Source: Pyrenophora tritici-repentis
Taxonomy: Eukaryota; Ascomycota; Dothideomycetes; Pleosporales; Pleosporaceae
Direction of reading: 5' to 3'
DNA length: 64,000 nucleotides
Assembly (NCBI RefSeq): GCF_003171515.1
Contig: NC_089390.1
Span: forward strand, 6,262,001 to 6,326,000
A program made the position numbers and the translations under genes. Below are positions 23,060 to 33,190 of this stretch, piece by piece (the stretch's first letter is position 1; each line of letters opens with the position of its first letter). Below the pieces are notes generated by a model. The model ran no database searches and had not been told where the DNA came from. It was given only the letters and a program-made list of their open reading frames with translations.

Positions 23060-25342
23060 CTACGGGAACAAGCCGCTCCCCGTATGTTGGTCATAGATGG
23101 GAAACAGAGGTATGTCGGCCACTGATGCGCCCTCAAGGTTATGGGTGCCCGGCTGGAGGAAATCTTGGAGGCCTTGGTCGTTTTCATTCGCCCACGGCAA
23201 GGCGAAAAAGTCCGCATCGTAGATAGTCCAATCAAGTGACGCCGAAGCGGGGAGGTTGCGCTGGGCAGAGTCCCGGGTGCCTAAGGTCTCAGAACTCCGC
23301 CGTAGTTGGCCGCCATTTGCCGTAGATGCTCTAAGAGCTTGATCAGATGACAATAAACCAAAAAGCTCCGAGGAAGCTTCCTTTCGTTTTCGGCGCAGGT
23401 GCAGTGCTCTTTTCTTTGCATGCGCAGTGGTGATCTTGAGTAGAGATTGGGCAACCTGCGAATATTGACGGGCGTGAGGGTCAACCCTACCAAAATAGTC
23501 CATGCAGGTAATTGCATCCTTGCAACTATCCTCTAACGTGAGGCCGGAGTTGCCCATGATCCCCACCGTCAGAACGAGTGTAGCAGTAAAAAGCCAGGAT
23601 CTATTACTAATCAGCCCTGTTTGATTGTGAAGTGCAGCTCAACTTACACTATCAGGGGCATCTTGCGAGGCAACTGGTCTGCATTGATCAGTACCAGCAA
23701 AGTATCCACGAGTGTCGCAGCAGCATCGAGTGCCGCGTCTGCATACTTGCGCTTCTCCTGATGGTCAGCCTGTGTTCCCCCGCTTCTTAAAGAAGTTCCT
23801 ATGTACTCGTATAGCTCGTATATGAGGAAGGGTCGGGTAAGTAACATGATTCCGTAGTAATAAGAGCACAGTGTGGAACAAGCACCAACTGCAGCCTCAC
23901 GGGCGTCTTGCTTGTTGGTGATATCCGAAAGCTTTCGTAGCCATTTCGACGCCCAGTTCTTCAGCTGCCTCGAGACATAATCGGCGATCCGTAAGGATAT
24001 GCGCTTGCGAGAATACACCTCGACGACTACGCGTTCGATGATCATGAAGATCTGAACGCTAGCATCCAGCACATTTGCGCTAAAGTCGACTAGCGGCTCT
24101 TCTGGGGCGTTATATTTGACGGTGCAATCAACATCGGACGTTGAAGGAGGTCGACCTAGAACGTTACTATATGATTAGGCCAAGGTAGTTAGTGTATATC
24201 CTCAAACGACATCAAGTTGAGGCACTATGAGAGCACCATTTTAGAGAAACTGGTGGTTTGATGCGTCGCAACCTCTATCTGGCATCAACTTACCTTATAA
24301 GCTGATCCACAACTCGTAGACTTTTCCAGATGCGATCTCTCACTACTTTGATATTTCCACCAAAAGAAGCGTTAACTTCTGTTCGGTGAATACCAATCGC
24401 ATACGCGGCACGCGCAGCCAAAGCTATGCCTCAATCGTCAGTGAGGGCCAGCAAATAGTCCAATGCTAAGAATGACATACAAAAGTATAAATACGCGCCA
24501 TTCGGCTGTGATGCTCTGAGCATGAAGACCGCGACGAGTGTAAACCCCTGAACGGTTGAAACGTTCATGCTGCTACACATGTACTTTAGGAGCAGGTCCC
24601 GAGCACGTCTGAACCAAGCTTCTGCCTTGTCTTCGAACTGCTCTTGTGCGCCAATAGAAAGTACAAGATAGAAAACGGCTGATGCAGCATCATCTGAGCT
24701 TAACCGACGGCCATTTGCCCAACTCTTCAACTCGGGTGCCAAGTCCTCGGGTTGGAACAATTGAACGAGGCCGCCAGTGGCAGTAACATATTCCTTGACT
24801 AGCATATCCACTTCATCTGGGTCGATCGAGGGACACTGCTGTGGATCTGTAGATTCCGGTCGGGTTATTTCGATGATGGGGTCTCGCGCAGCTTGGACAG
24901 CAACCCCTGAGTCAACTTCAGACGTGATGAGATGCCTTACTGTTTGCAAGAAGGACAGTGGAGCGCAGTCGCCAATAAAGATGAGTTTTCCCTGAGCGTC
25001 ACGCAGTATGCGGCCTTCCAAAGGCACTGCTGTATCTCCTTGTTGATCTTCTCTACTTAAAGTGGGAGAAAGCGAGGTACCATTTCCATCTTCCTCTTCG
25101 ATATTTTCGCGAAGGTTTGGTGTTCGGCCCACTGAAGGAACACGGGATCGAGGTGTGCGCTGCTCATTAGGAAGGCGCGTTGGACCACTAAACACACACG
25201 TAGACGCGCGATCCTTCCGTGTGCAATACGCGCATGGTTGCTCTCCATCGCATTTGACCTTTCTCTTTTTGCAAAGATCACAAGCTGCTGTAACGCGATC
25301 AATGCGGCGACGTTTTTCCGATCGTGCTTCCGGCTCGGGCAT
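23060..25342 (-). CDS. Zn2Cys6 fungal transcription factor
   Basis: Four exons, 25342-24481, 24423-24294, 24166-23648 and 23600-23060, give 683 residues with consistent phases at all three introns. The binuclear zinc cluster is at residues 21-49 with spacing CX2CX6CX5CX2CX8C (ACDLCKKRKVKCDGEQPC). It is followed by an acidic, Ser/Thr-rich linker. A fungal-specific middle homology region then runs from about residue 185, crossing exons 1-3 (AARAAYAIGIHRTE, WKSLRVVDQLISNVLGRPPS). The gene is tail-to-tail with the dioxygenase, 54 bp between stop codons, so it is the closest regulator to the kynurenine pair. Whether it controls them is a hypothesis. Related regulators act in many pathways, so no target can be assigned from sequence alone. 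Confidence 0.88.
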
Positions 25343-25682
25343 CTCAAGATTCAGGTGTGGTGGTTGGCAGTTCCGTGTTGCTTTTCCGATCCGACGGAAG
25401 GCGCAGCGGTTGGCAGTAGGCTTGGCATTTGCTCAGCCTCGGCGTCAACGGTCATCGCGATCCTTTTTCTTCCGCAGCCGACATCCGTCGTGGCCTGACA
25501 CATTAATTTTCAGTACAGCACATGTATGACGTACACCTGACATGTGCGGTATATTCACCACGGCGATGGACGCCACAGCAAATTGGAACCTCGCGTCGTC
25601 ATTATCACCTTGGAAGCTGTACCTGCAAAATACACGTCTTGCCTAAGGACTGTCAATTATCAGTCACTTCGCAATCATGCTC

Positions 25683-25809
25683 CCATCGGGATGCCATGGA
25701 ATGAAAACGACAGTGTGGATAACCCCCACTGTTTCATTCATGATAGGCTCATTTAGCGCCCACAGTAGCTCTTGTAAACTAGGATGTCAAGTATTTCATG
25801 TCACCCAGG
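25683..25809. mobile_element. MITE copy D, diverged left end
   Basis: The right end (GTCAAGTATTTCATG, TCACCCAGG at about 25786-25809) is nearly identical to the family consensus. The left part (GATGCCATGGAATG, then GACAGTGTGGATAA) aligns with copy C's GTGTCATGAAATACTTGACAGTGTGGGTAA. Inner CACAGTAGCTC and AACTAGGATGTCAAG also follow copy C. Confidence 0.6.
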
Positions 25810-26349
25810 AGTTCCCGACATTCTGATATGTGGTGGGCTAATGACATGGCTTGTGACGTGGGGGACTTTACATCAACAGCACGGCTATGAATACGAACGC
25901 GTCACGACGTAACTTCGCCTGAATCAGCATGCTAAAGATCACATGTGTTTCCGTTCGCAGCATCCGTCTAGTGCCTTTCAAAGAGAAAGAAATCCAGTCG
26001 CCGTATTGCTGCAAATGCGTGATTGTGTCCAAGACTTTTCAGAGATATGATAAACTTGGTAACCTGATCTGGGTAGAGGATTGTGAACTCCACAGTGCGG
26101 AGTAAGAAGAATGATACGTCAATACGTGTAGCCTAGTTTACGCGACAAAGCTCTCTGAGCCAACTAGGATAGTAGGGGCCGCCACCACGGCGGAGGCCTA
26201 CAGAAGTGAATCTCAGGGCTGAGAGTGCAAAGTGATGTAGTTATGCCGATACTCGAAAACATCCCAACCCAACTTCATATTCCATCAACATTTCGGTTTT
26301 GTATCTAATAACCAGAACTAATAACTCCACCTAACCACCCCTCTGTAGA

Positions 26350-26496
26350 TCCTACAAAGCATGGCCAGACTGTGCTTACACATGGATAGTGCCCGAGAAC
26401 CTGCTTGGTTTCACGCCAGATGGCGATGGTGGCATAGATGAGATGGTTGACCCGGAGATTTTCAATGACATTGAAGTGTTGTTGGCTTGTGCCTAA
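26350..26496 (+). pseudogene. Possible C-terminal gene remnant (48 codons)
   Basis: From a plausible acceptor (CTCTGTAG, 26341-26348) a 48-codon frame reads SYKAWPDCAYTWIVPENLLG, then TPDGDGGIDEMVDPEIFNDI and ends in TAA. The composition is strongly protein-like and DGDGGIDE resembles a calcium-binding loop. No upstream exon in a compatible phase was found, so it is best seen as the surviving end of a decayed gene. Family unknown. Confidence 0.3.
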
Positions 26497-27133
26497 TGTT
26501 ACAGTGGAGAACGGGAGTTAGTCGACATCAACCTACGTTGATAGGGAAGGCATACTTTAAATTCAACTCAAACTAGATTAACCAGACTAAATCCATTCAT
26601 GGGAATCGGTTATGTAGCAGTGCGAGATTAAAGCTTCTTCGGCACCAAATTCTCCCAACAGACCTTCCTATGCTTCCCTACCTGGCGTACTAGAATGATC
26701 CCCCTATCACAGCTATGGCCATGCGTAAGCAGCAAGCTCTTTTACCTCAAATGCTCTCCAATTGGCGTCCGTTCTGTCTAGAATATCAATACTTGTAACG
26801 TCATGTAACGGTCTCACATACCTTTTTGTGCAGGAGCAGGCAATATAGTATACTAACGGACTTTGCGGGGTTTGTTTTTTCTGACATTTCGGGTGATATT
26901 TCGGGAGAGAAGCAACGAGAGCGGGTCAGTTGAGGACTTTTTGTCAAGTGTTCCAGCATCGGGGGACGATCTCGCTTGTTCCAGACACGATCCCGAGCAG
27001 TAATTGGCAATTCGGCGACACCCCGGCTCGTTCTTGAAGACACATGTCTGTCTGTCGGTTGGGTGGTGGAGAGACGTCTGACAAAGGGAGATCTCCTAAG
27101 ATGAATCTGGTTATTATGAACGCGCGATCTAAT

Positions 27134-27265
27134 CTGATTGATTACGTGTCACTATGCTCTCACCGCTGACGCGGTGAAGGGCTTGAGGAGCTATACTAAA
27201 GATGGATCTGACTCAGCATAAACACGCGCTCTACTTACCCTGATTGATTACGCAGCGCTATACTC
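27134..27265 (+). repeat. Imperfect 26-bp direct repeats
   Basis: CTGATTGATTACG at 27134 and again at 27240 head two 26-bp segments matching at about 21 of 26 positions, 106 bp apart. Between them lies a 6-bp-stem hairpin (CACCGC-TGAC-GCGGTG, 27161-27176). Possibly remains of an element; no coding content. Confidence 0.35.
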
Positions 27266-27424
27266 GAAACCTCGCTTAGTAGTGCGTGAATAGACCCGAA
27301 GAAAGCGCGCGGAGGTATAACTATATGCAATTGCTACAAGCAACTTTCTATCTTCCAAATACCTCAGCATTTTTCATTCCAGCATTGTTTTATCAAGGGA
27401 CACACTTGCTTCCATATCTACGCC

Positions 27425-27782
27425 ATGAAGATTCTTTCAATCGCAATTCTATCTACATTCGCTGTCGTCGTGACCGCGAGTTGTAAAAATGACGGCATCA
27501 ACGGATATATTTGTGACCCAAACCAAGATGAGCCTTGGGTATGGAGGGTACGTATCTTCTTAAATTTACATACCAGTACTTCGCAATGATACAGCATGCG
27601 ATTCTAGTAGCGCTCCATCTTGCTAACTGCTCTAAAGTGTACGACGGACGCTGGGCCAGCAGGAAACGACTGCTCTTTGAAATCGGAAAAGGACAAGATC
27701 TACTGCGTATGTACCTCACTTCAATAGAGTTACTACGCTTCTAGTGCTAACAGAGTTCATCCAGTGCTCAAGATCTGAATAG
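27425..27782 (+). CDS. Small cysteine-rich secreted protein (candidate effector)
   Basis: Three exons, 27425-27547, 27638-27706 and 27765-27782, all phase 0, give 69 residues. Residues 1-18 (MKILSIAILSTFAVVVTA) are a typical signal peptide with an Ala-x-Ala-like end. The mature part has six cysteines at 20, 30, 42, 53, 64 and 65, enough for three disulfides. Both introns start GTACGT or GTATGT and have TGCTAAC-type branch points 10-12 bases before the acceptor, which decides the third exon: an earlier acceptor at 27753 sits on the branch point itself. Without the second intron the protein would end VCTSLQ. Tiny size, secretion and cysteine density, together with location in an AT-rich repeat-bearing island, fit the pattern of fungal host-interaction proteins, but no known family was recognised. 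Confidence 0.6.
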
Positions 27783-28995
27783 AGACCTTCGGTGGATAGA
27801 CTAGAGCCCTTTGCTCCTTTATCCTCTTCTATGACCTTGGTTTCCCCTTACCCGAGCTACTTGCCAATCAGACAATCGCAATATTGTTTCTTCACTCCAA
27901 GTATATAGATAGCCATGGGACTTAGAGCTTAGCTCTCTATCGAATACAATCTTGTACACCTAGCACTGTCTTTAGTATAGGTCCTTGAGTGCGGCATACC
28001 CCCCAAAACCTATCCATTGTAAAGGAATATTGGTAGGGTATATCATCATAGTGTTTAATGCTAAACTATCTATTTATTATTGAGAAATATACGTTAGCTG
28101 CGAAGTAACAACGCACTGCCGTTCGTCATGTTATCAGTGTCATCATGTGTCTTGCATAGCTCCAGTGGCTCATAGGCATAAATTCAGGTTCCAGGTATAT
28201 ACGTATGTACGTATGTAAATCCTGGCTATGTGTTCCATCGCCAGTATGTGATCGTGCGGCCCACCTTTCCTATTCGACGCGTACTGATGATTCCTCTACG
28301 ACGTGCTTGTACTTCCTCGGCTGTAGAAAGAGATGTCGGTCGACCAGTGCCGCTTTTGCTACCCGGCCGAGAGATGTATGTTCCTTATTGCGATAAATCT
28401 CTTGCTAATATACAAAAGCTTGTGACCCGTCTGTGAGACCGCGGTATTTAAGGCGGGGCGATGTTTGTTTTCTAGGAGTAAGTTCGACGTGGTTCTGCAA
28501 AATATAAAATCTGTAATCTGTTGTATAGATTCAAAATAAAGATCGGGAGGACTTAGGCATGAATAATTCACTAGTGACCAGATTGGTATGCGCAGTTCCA
28601 CCCCTAGTCTATAGCCGACGAGCCAAAATTTTTGGTCGCGAGGAAAGCATTGGGATCTGTCGAGCCAGTGATATGCCTGTGTCTCAGTGCCGTAGAGGAC
28701 TGGCTGGCCAAAGGGGCTGTTACGAGACTAGTGCATGCTATTCCACCTCTAAATGAATTTAATGGCACATTAAAGGATATTCTCGAATCCTATATCATAT
28801 CTTAGCATAGTACTGGGCGAGTGAAAGTCTCAATCAGAGTGGCCCCAGGAACCAATGCAGGACACCATCCCATCAGTACTATATGTATCCACGCTTTGTA
28901 CCTGGGATTTTAGATCTATACGCTACTATCCCTCCCCAATGCTCGATTGGACAGTATCTTATCATTAACGATGATGCTAGTTCTAATAACAATCG

Positions 28996-29169
28996 GCCAC
29001 ATACGCCGATGACCTGGCAAAATACCAGGAAATGTTGGCTCCGGTGGCGACAATACCGCAACCCGAGAATAAACCGCGCCGGAAGCGTGTGGTAGCGCCA
29101 GCGGGGAAGAAAGAGGAAGAAGAGGATCGACCTAGCTTCTTTGGCCGTGGCGCGAGTTCGTCATCATCC
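28996..29169 (+). pseudogene. Coding remnant cut by MITE copy C
   Basis: A frame reading SATYADDLAKYQEMLAPVA, then PENKPRRKRVVAPAGKK, an acidic run and RPSFFGRGASSSSS runs directly into the left end of MITE copy C at 29172. The text is strongly protein-like (a basic, nuclear-signal-like patch followed by acidic and Ser runs). Upstream the same frame meets stops within 20 bp and no start was found. It looks like the C-terminal part of an old gene truncated by the insertion. Identity unknown. Confidence 0.35.
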
Positions 29170-29171
29170 TA

Positions 29172-29280
29172 CCTGGGTGTCATGAAATACTTGACAGTGT
29201 GGGTAAGCGCCTAATAGGTGTGTCTGGCGACTACAGTGGGATTTTTATACTAGTATATCAAGTATTTCATGACACCCCGG
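29172..29280. mobile_element. MITE copy C (109 bp)
   Basis: Terminal inverted repeats of 23 bp at 29172-29194 and 29258-29280 match at 22 of 23 positions (core GGTGTCATGAAATACTTGA). The middle carries GCGCCTAATAGGTGTGTCTG and GGCGACTACAGTGG, shared in one or other orientation with copies A and B. There is no room for a transposase. A target-site duplication could not be defined by eye. Confidence 0.85.
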
Positions 29281-29402
29281 TGATCCACAAGAGTACCTGG
29301 TGGAGTGTATGTATGAGGATATCAAGATGATCATAAACATAGGACATAATCTTCATGTGCACCTGGAAGAGACATGACATCGAATTGATTCGAATCAATA
29401 CC

Positions 29403-29890
29403 CTATGCAAGCTGCTGCTTTCCTGTAACCGGGCAAACAGCCCCTTCCGAAGCACCCGCTACACTCGGATGTACCTGAACCTTGTCTTTATGATGTCCTA
29501 CAGTAGCTTTCGTTACCGGGCAAACATCACCGGCATTCGCCTTCAGCATATCAGGGTGATCGGGTGGGAGAACTTTTGTGGCGGTACCGACTATCGGGCA
29601 AACGACGTCGTCCATCTCCTTTGCTTTCGGCTCGTTCAGGGTGTTCTTGAGCGCGGGGCACGACGTGGCCGTGGTATCTTTGGTAGGCACAGGAGGATGT
29701 GCGTGAAGGTCATGATGATGTTCCGACCGTGCACCAACTATTGGGCACTGTTCGTATAGCTGTTAGTGATACTTGATGTGTTTTCATCATTCACTCGTAT
29801 ACGTACAATTTGCCCATCCTTTGTGAGATCCACAGAGGGATGGTTAGGTGGGAGAGTGCTGTTCGTCGAGCCAATGACAGGGCATGCCAT
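29403..29890 (-). CDS. Protein with six Cys-Pro motifs, function unknown
   Basis: Two exons, 29890-29807 and 29747-29403, give 142 residues; the 59-bp intron (GTACGT...CAG) is in phase 0. There is no signal peptide. The sequence is a degenerate repeat built around CP dipeptides: MACPVIG, CPIVG, CPAL, CPIVG, CPVT, CPVTG. Blocks such as STLPPNHPSVD and KVLPPDHPDM lie between, with HHHDLHAHP and HHKD histidine clusters. All six cysteines are followed by proline. Short CP motifs are the core of haem regulatory motifs, and the neighbouring histidines would suit metal or haem binding, but that is inference. The gene sits in the AT-rich island between MITE copies C (122 bp past its stop) and B (about 700 bp before its start). 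I do not recognise a named family. Confidence 0.7.
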
Positions 29891-30979
29891 GTTGATGTAA
29901 TATGAGGTTGGTATGGTATGTTGTTGATGAAATATGAAGTTGGGTTGGTATATGGTTGGGTGTTGGTGATGGAGTGGGATTTGAAGTTGGTATTTGGTAT
30001 ATTTGGGTGTTTGTGACAAAGACAACGAGTTGGGAAGACGCGAAGAGGGGTATCACTAGTGATAAAGCGGTGTATCAGCTTGTTGGCTTGCGCAAGCTCT
30101 TATGCACTTCAATGGCCGCTTTCGAACTACCCCAGGTTTGCAGGGATGATGCCGCTAGTGATGGTGTCAGCTTCATTATCGCGACGCTAATTGGTCAAGG
30201 GCTCCAACTTCAAACACGATAACGCGAGCCTCTAGACACTTCGACAGCCATCTCGAGTTGTCGTTCTTAAGCCTATCCTGTAAGCCCCCTTCACTGCATA
30301 GAAATTTGTAACTCGGCGGCTGTTTTCCCATCTCGTCGCGTCATTAGGGTATGGGCATTTTCCTAGTCTTTGCTTTTTCTGCGCTTCTTTGTTGAGCTAT
30401 CTTTCTAAGACCCCCAAAATCCACTCTAATGGCGGCGATCCAAGATCCTCTTCTCACCATGTGATTGTAACTGAGCCGTACTCAATTTGGACATCGGAAC
30501 ACATAACCTCATGAATACATCCCGAGGTCTACAACAGCTCTCACTAACAAGTAGTTTGCAGTCGATGACGTCACCAAGAGAATATATCCACCTGGGTATC
30601 ATGAAATACTCAACGTACTAGTGTATAAAGGCTCCCGAGGTCCTGTAGTCGCCAAACACGCCTATTAGCATTGTAGCTTGACACTTAAATAGTCGTGTTG
30701 GGCGACTACAGTGGCCTTCGTGCACTAATATGTCATGTATTTTATGACACCCAGGTGCAACGGTAAGCTCGTACTTAACCTTGAAGGCGCGTTGGAAAAC
30801 AAATCATATATAAGAGTTCCTCGCTATATAGGTATATAACTATGACTGAAAAGTCTTAGTTAAAACAACATTCAGATAGACAAAAAGTCCGTTTCCATTA
30901 CAGCGCATGTACATGCCCACGGAACCTAGACCAGATAATTCATCCCTAATATTCCAGAAACCGTAACATTCAGAGCCAT
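29891..30979. other. Intergenic with MITE copy B
   Basis: Promoter side of the Cys-Pro-repeat gene and, past the MITE, the 3' flank of the 2EXR-like gene. Nothing else coding was seen. Confidence 0.5.
30589..30757. mobile_element. MITE copy B (169 bp), near-complete foldback
   Basis: The outer arms CACCTGGGT (30589-30597) and ACCCAGGTG (30749-30757) are exact inverse repeats. Behind them the arms continue with scattered mismatches to an inner pair, 30644-30660 and 30694-30710, matching at 16 of 17 (TGTAGTCGCC...). Almost the whole element can therefore fold into one hairpin. It is the longest copy and best guide to the family. No coding capacity. Confidence 0.85.
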
Positions 30980-32756
30980 CTAGATTATCGCAGCTGATCC
31001 AGGCAATGTAAGAGATGCAATGTAAGCCTTCCTGAACCGGATGCGTGCGTCCGCCTCTGCCATGTCCTTAGCATTTAGTGTAACCTGATCACCGTTGACA
31101 CGGCCCATCCAATAGCCCCACCGACGGACGAGCTCAACTCGAATTCCGCGTCGAGGGCTGCGCTGGACAAGGAAGCCCTTCATGAGCCACTTGCCGAGAT
31201 CCTCTAGCACGTTCAGATGAGCTGGCTTACCTCCGTAATATGGTTGCCTATAGATGCCGTCGATGTAGATCTCCGCCAGATTTTCGCAACCAAACAACGT
31301 CTCCAGCATGAATTTGTTAATGATTGATGCAAGAGGACGAGAGTGACGAACAAACTGGGTCGACTGGTTACAAATAGAGATCTTGTCAACATGGAAGGTC
31401 ATATCGAGCTGTCGAAGGTTCTTGCAGGCGACAGCTAACTCGAAGCTCGAATTGCTTAAGGTGTGAGTTCCCTGTTGGTGATTAAACCAGTGCATATGCG
31501 GGAAGTTTAGGTGCTTGACGGCGAACTTTCCACGACCACCCGGGATCGCATCGAGGAACTGGCGAAACCAAGTCGCCATGTTAAAGTCTTTGTTCATGTG
31601 GTGATACCTCAAGTCGTAACGCTTAGTGCGCTGAAGCATGAGCACTAAAACCTCTTCGTGCATCTGGTGACTTACAGACGCAAGGTTTGGCAACCAGCCC
31701 TGCGGACAGCGTCCAGCCTCTGGCTTGGAGAACACAGAGGTTTCCTGGTTGTCGCACGCGATGAGTTCATATGGGTACTGCCACATACAGCACGGGTTGC
31801 GAAAGCCGTTGTGGTGCCGGTGTTTTCTCAAGCGACCAGCACCTTGCTCGAGAAGGGCATACTCGTGGATAACGAGTTCACGAAGTTCAGTAGGGAGCTG
31901 GGTAAACTTTGGAAACCAGTCAGGACATACGTATGATATGTAGTTGACCACCTCGGAGAATTCCCGGAACGCCGCGACCTCTGGATCGTTCCAGTTGTCA
32001 AAGTCGTTGCTGTATGTGGAATACTCCTCCACCATGTCCATCAAGTCCCAGAATACAACCTTGTCAATCGGCGCGTAATTCTTTGCTTCGTGCATGAAGA
32101 TAACAGCCCTCGGGATGTCACGGCACTCCAAAATGTCCATGACAGGCATATCCGAGTTGTAAGTCCACTCGCATGTGCACTGTTCCTCTTTGTCATCCAA
32201 GTACGGGCAACGGCCACGCTGGTGCTGGAAGAGACCGTATGTATTCACAAAAGCTTTACTCATGCTCTCAAATGCAATTTTCTCGATCGATTGATATCCC
32301 ATGTAACCATACACGCCTTGGAGAACACCGGGGATGTACTGATGCTCACGAGGATCTAATGGAGAAGGGTTGTAGGCATGTCGCATACCCCTTAGATTGC
32401 CCCTCATCATGCTGAAGAACACTGTATCCTCTGGGGTCTTGTGAACGGAAGCTGTGTATGCGTTCCTTAGGTTCCGGAGGGTGTCTTCGACAGGAGTATC
32501 CCAGTCTGACACTGACCCATAATCATTGCTGTAAGTGATATATTCACTAGCGATGTCGGAGAGTTCTTGAAACGCAGCCTGAAGGATAGCATCTTGAACT
32601 GGGTCGTGTACGGTAGCCGTAACAGAAACGCAGTCGTTTTCGCAGAAAGAACTAACGGCTGTCTTCTTGGTCTCCGCCTAGAACATGTTAGTCTTGAAGA
32701 AATCACCAATAGAAACAAGAAATACTTACGCAAGCTGTATGCCTGATAACCTTCAT
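30980..32756 (-). CDS. 2EXR-like lineage protein, paralog 1
   Basis: Two exons, 32756-32730 and 32677-30980, give 574 residues; the first exon encodes only MKVIRHTAC and joins in phase 0. The N-terminal 230 residues contain tyrosine/serine-rich segments seen twice (SEYITYSNDYGS, EEYSTYSNDFDN), suggesting an internal duplication. The C-terminal half starts with FTQLPTELRELVIHEYAL, the LPxELR block of fungal 2EXR/F-box-like proteins. It continues with NPCCMWQYPYELIACD, a block shared with the divergent neighbour at 33.6 kb (ACCMWTWPSELTICD). Function of this family is unknown. The two genes are head to head, about 800 bp apart, and are clearly paralogs. Confidence 0.75.
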
Positions 32757-33093
32757 TGTAGCGGTAGATGTTTTCAATTACTCTCGATAACAAGGCTACT
32801 TAATGACAAGGTTGTTTAATGAAAAAGTTGTTCGGTATACTAGTAGGGATGAACCAGGGATTTGATGATAGTAGCAAAGAAAGATATCCCTATAGAAATA
32901 GGTTCTTTAGACATTCGTGAAAACGACGCTAATATGGTAAAACTCCTGTGGTACCATAGTTCAGTTGACGAGGCACCCCAAACCACCGCACCCAAAAGAC
33001 CTCAAATGATTATTACATCAACGCAGCAAATTTGTAATCTAGGAGAACCGCTAGCCCGAAAAAAAAAACGCTAGCAGCTCAGTCCTTCCATTA

Positions 33094-33139
33094 GTGCGCG
33101 TATGATCGCTCTTTTGGTGCGCGTATGATCGCTCTTTTG
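33094..33139 (+). repeat. Two exact copies of a 23-bp unit
   Basis: GTGCGCGTATGATCGCTC followed by TTTTG is repeated without change, and a third partial start (GGCGCGTAG) follows. Recent tandem duplication in the promoter interval. Confidence 0.7.
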
Positions 33140-33190
33140 GGGCGCGTAGTATTGTACTCTCTTTGGAAAGATCAAGGGCTTACTGCCTGC

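Larger units (their letters stand above)
25343..27424. other. Gene-poor AT-rich region
   Basis: Contains the regulator's promoter, MITE copy D, a 48-codon gene remnant at 26350 and a pair of direct repeats near 27.1-27.3 kb (listed separately). No intact gene was found. Base composition looks clearly more AT-rich than the coding blocks on either side, judged by eye. Confidence 0.5.
27783..29402. other. Gene-poor AT-rich region
   Basis: Holds a decayed coding fragment near 29.0-29.17 kb and MITE copy C (both listed). Several short frames at 28.2-28.75 kb on both strands were considered and not supported. Confidence 0.5.

Noticed and set aside
28205..28760. Short frames with some protein-like words (e.g. 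SSAVERDVGRPV)
   Set aside because: No start, splice or domain support; possibly very old transposon or gene debris but not enough to call.
29380..29400. GATTCGAATC near 29.39 kb as a tRNA B-box
   Set aside because: It is a simple palindrome without an A-box, acceptor stem or anticodon arm nearby.
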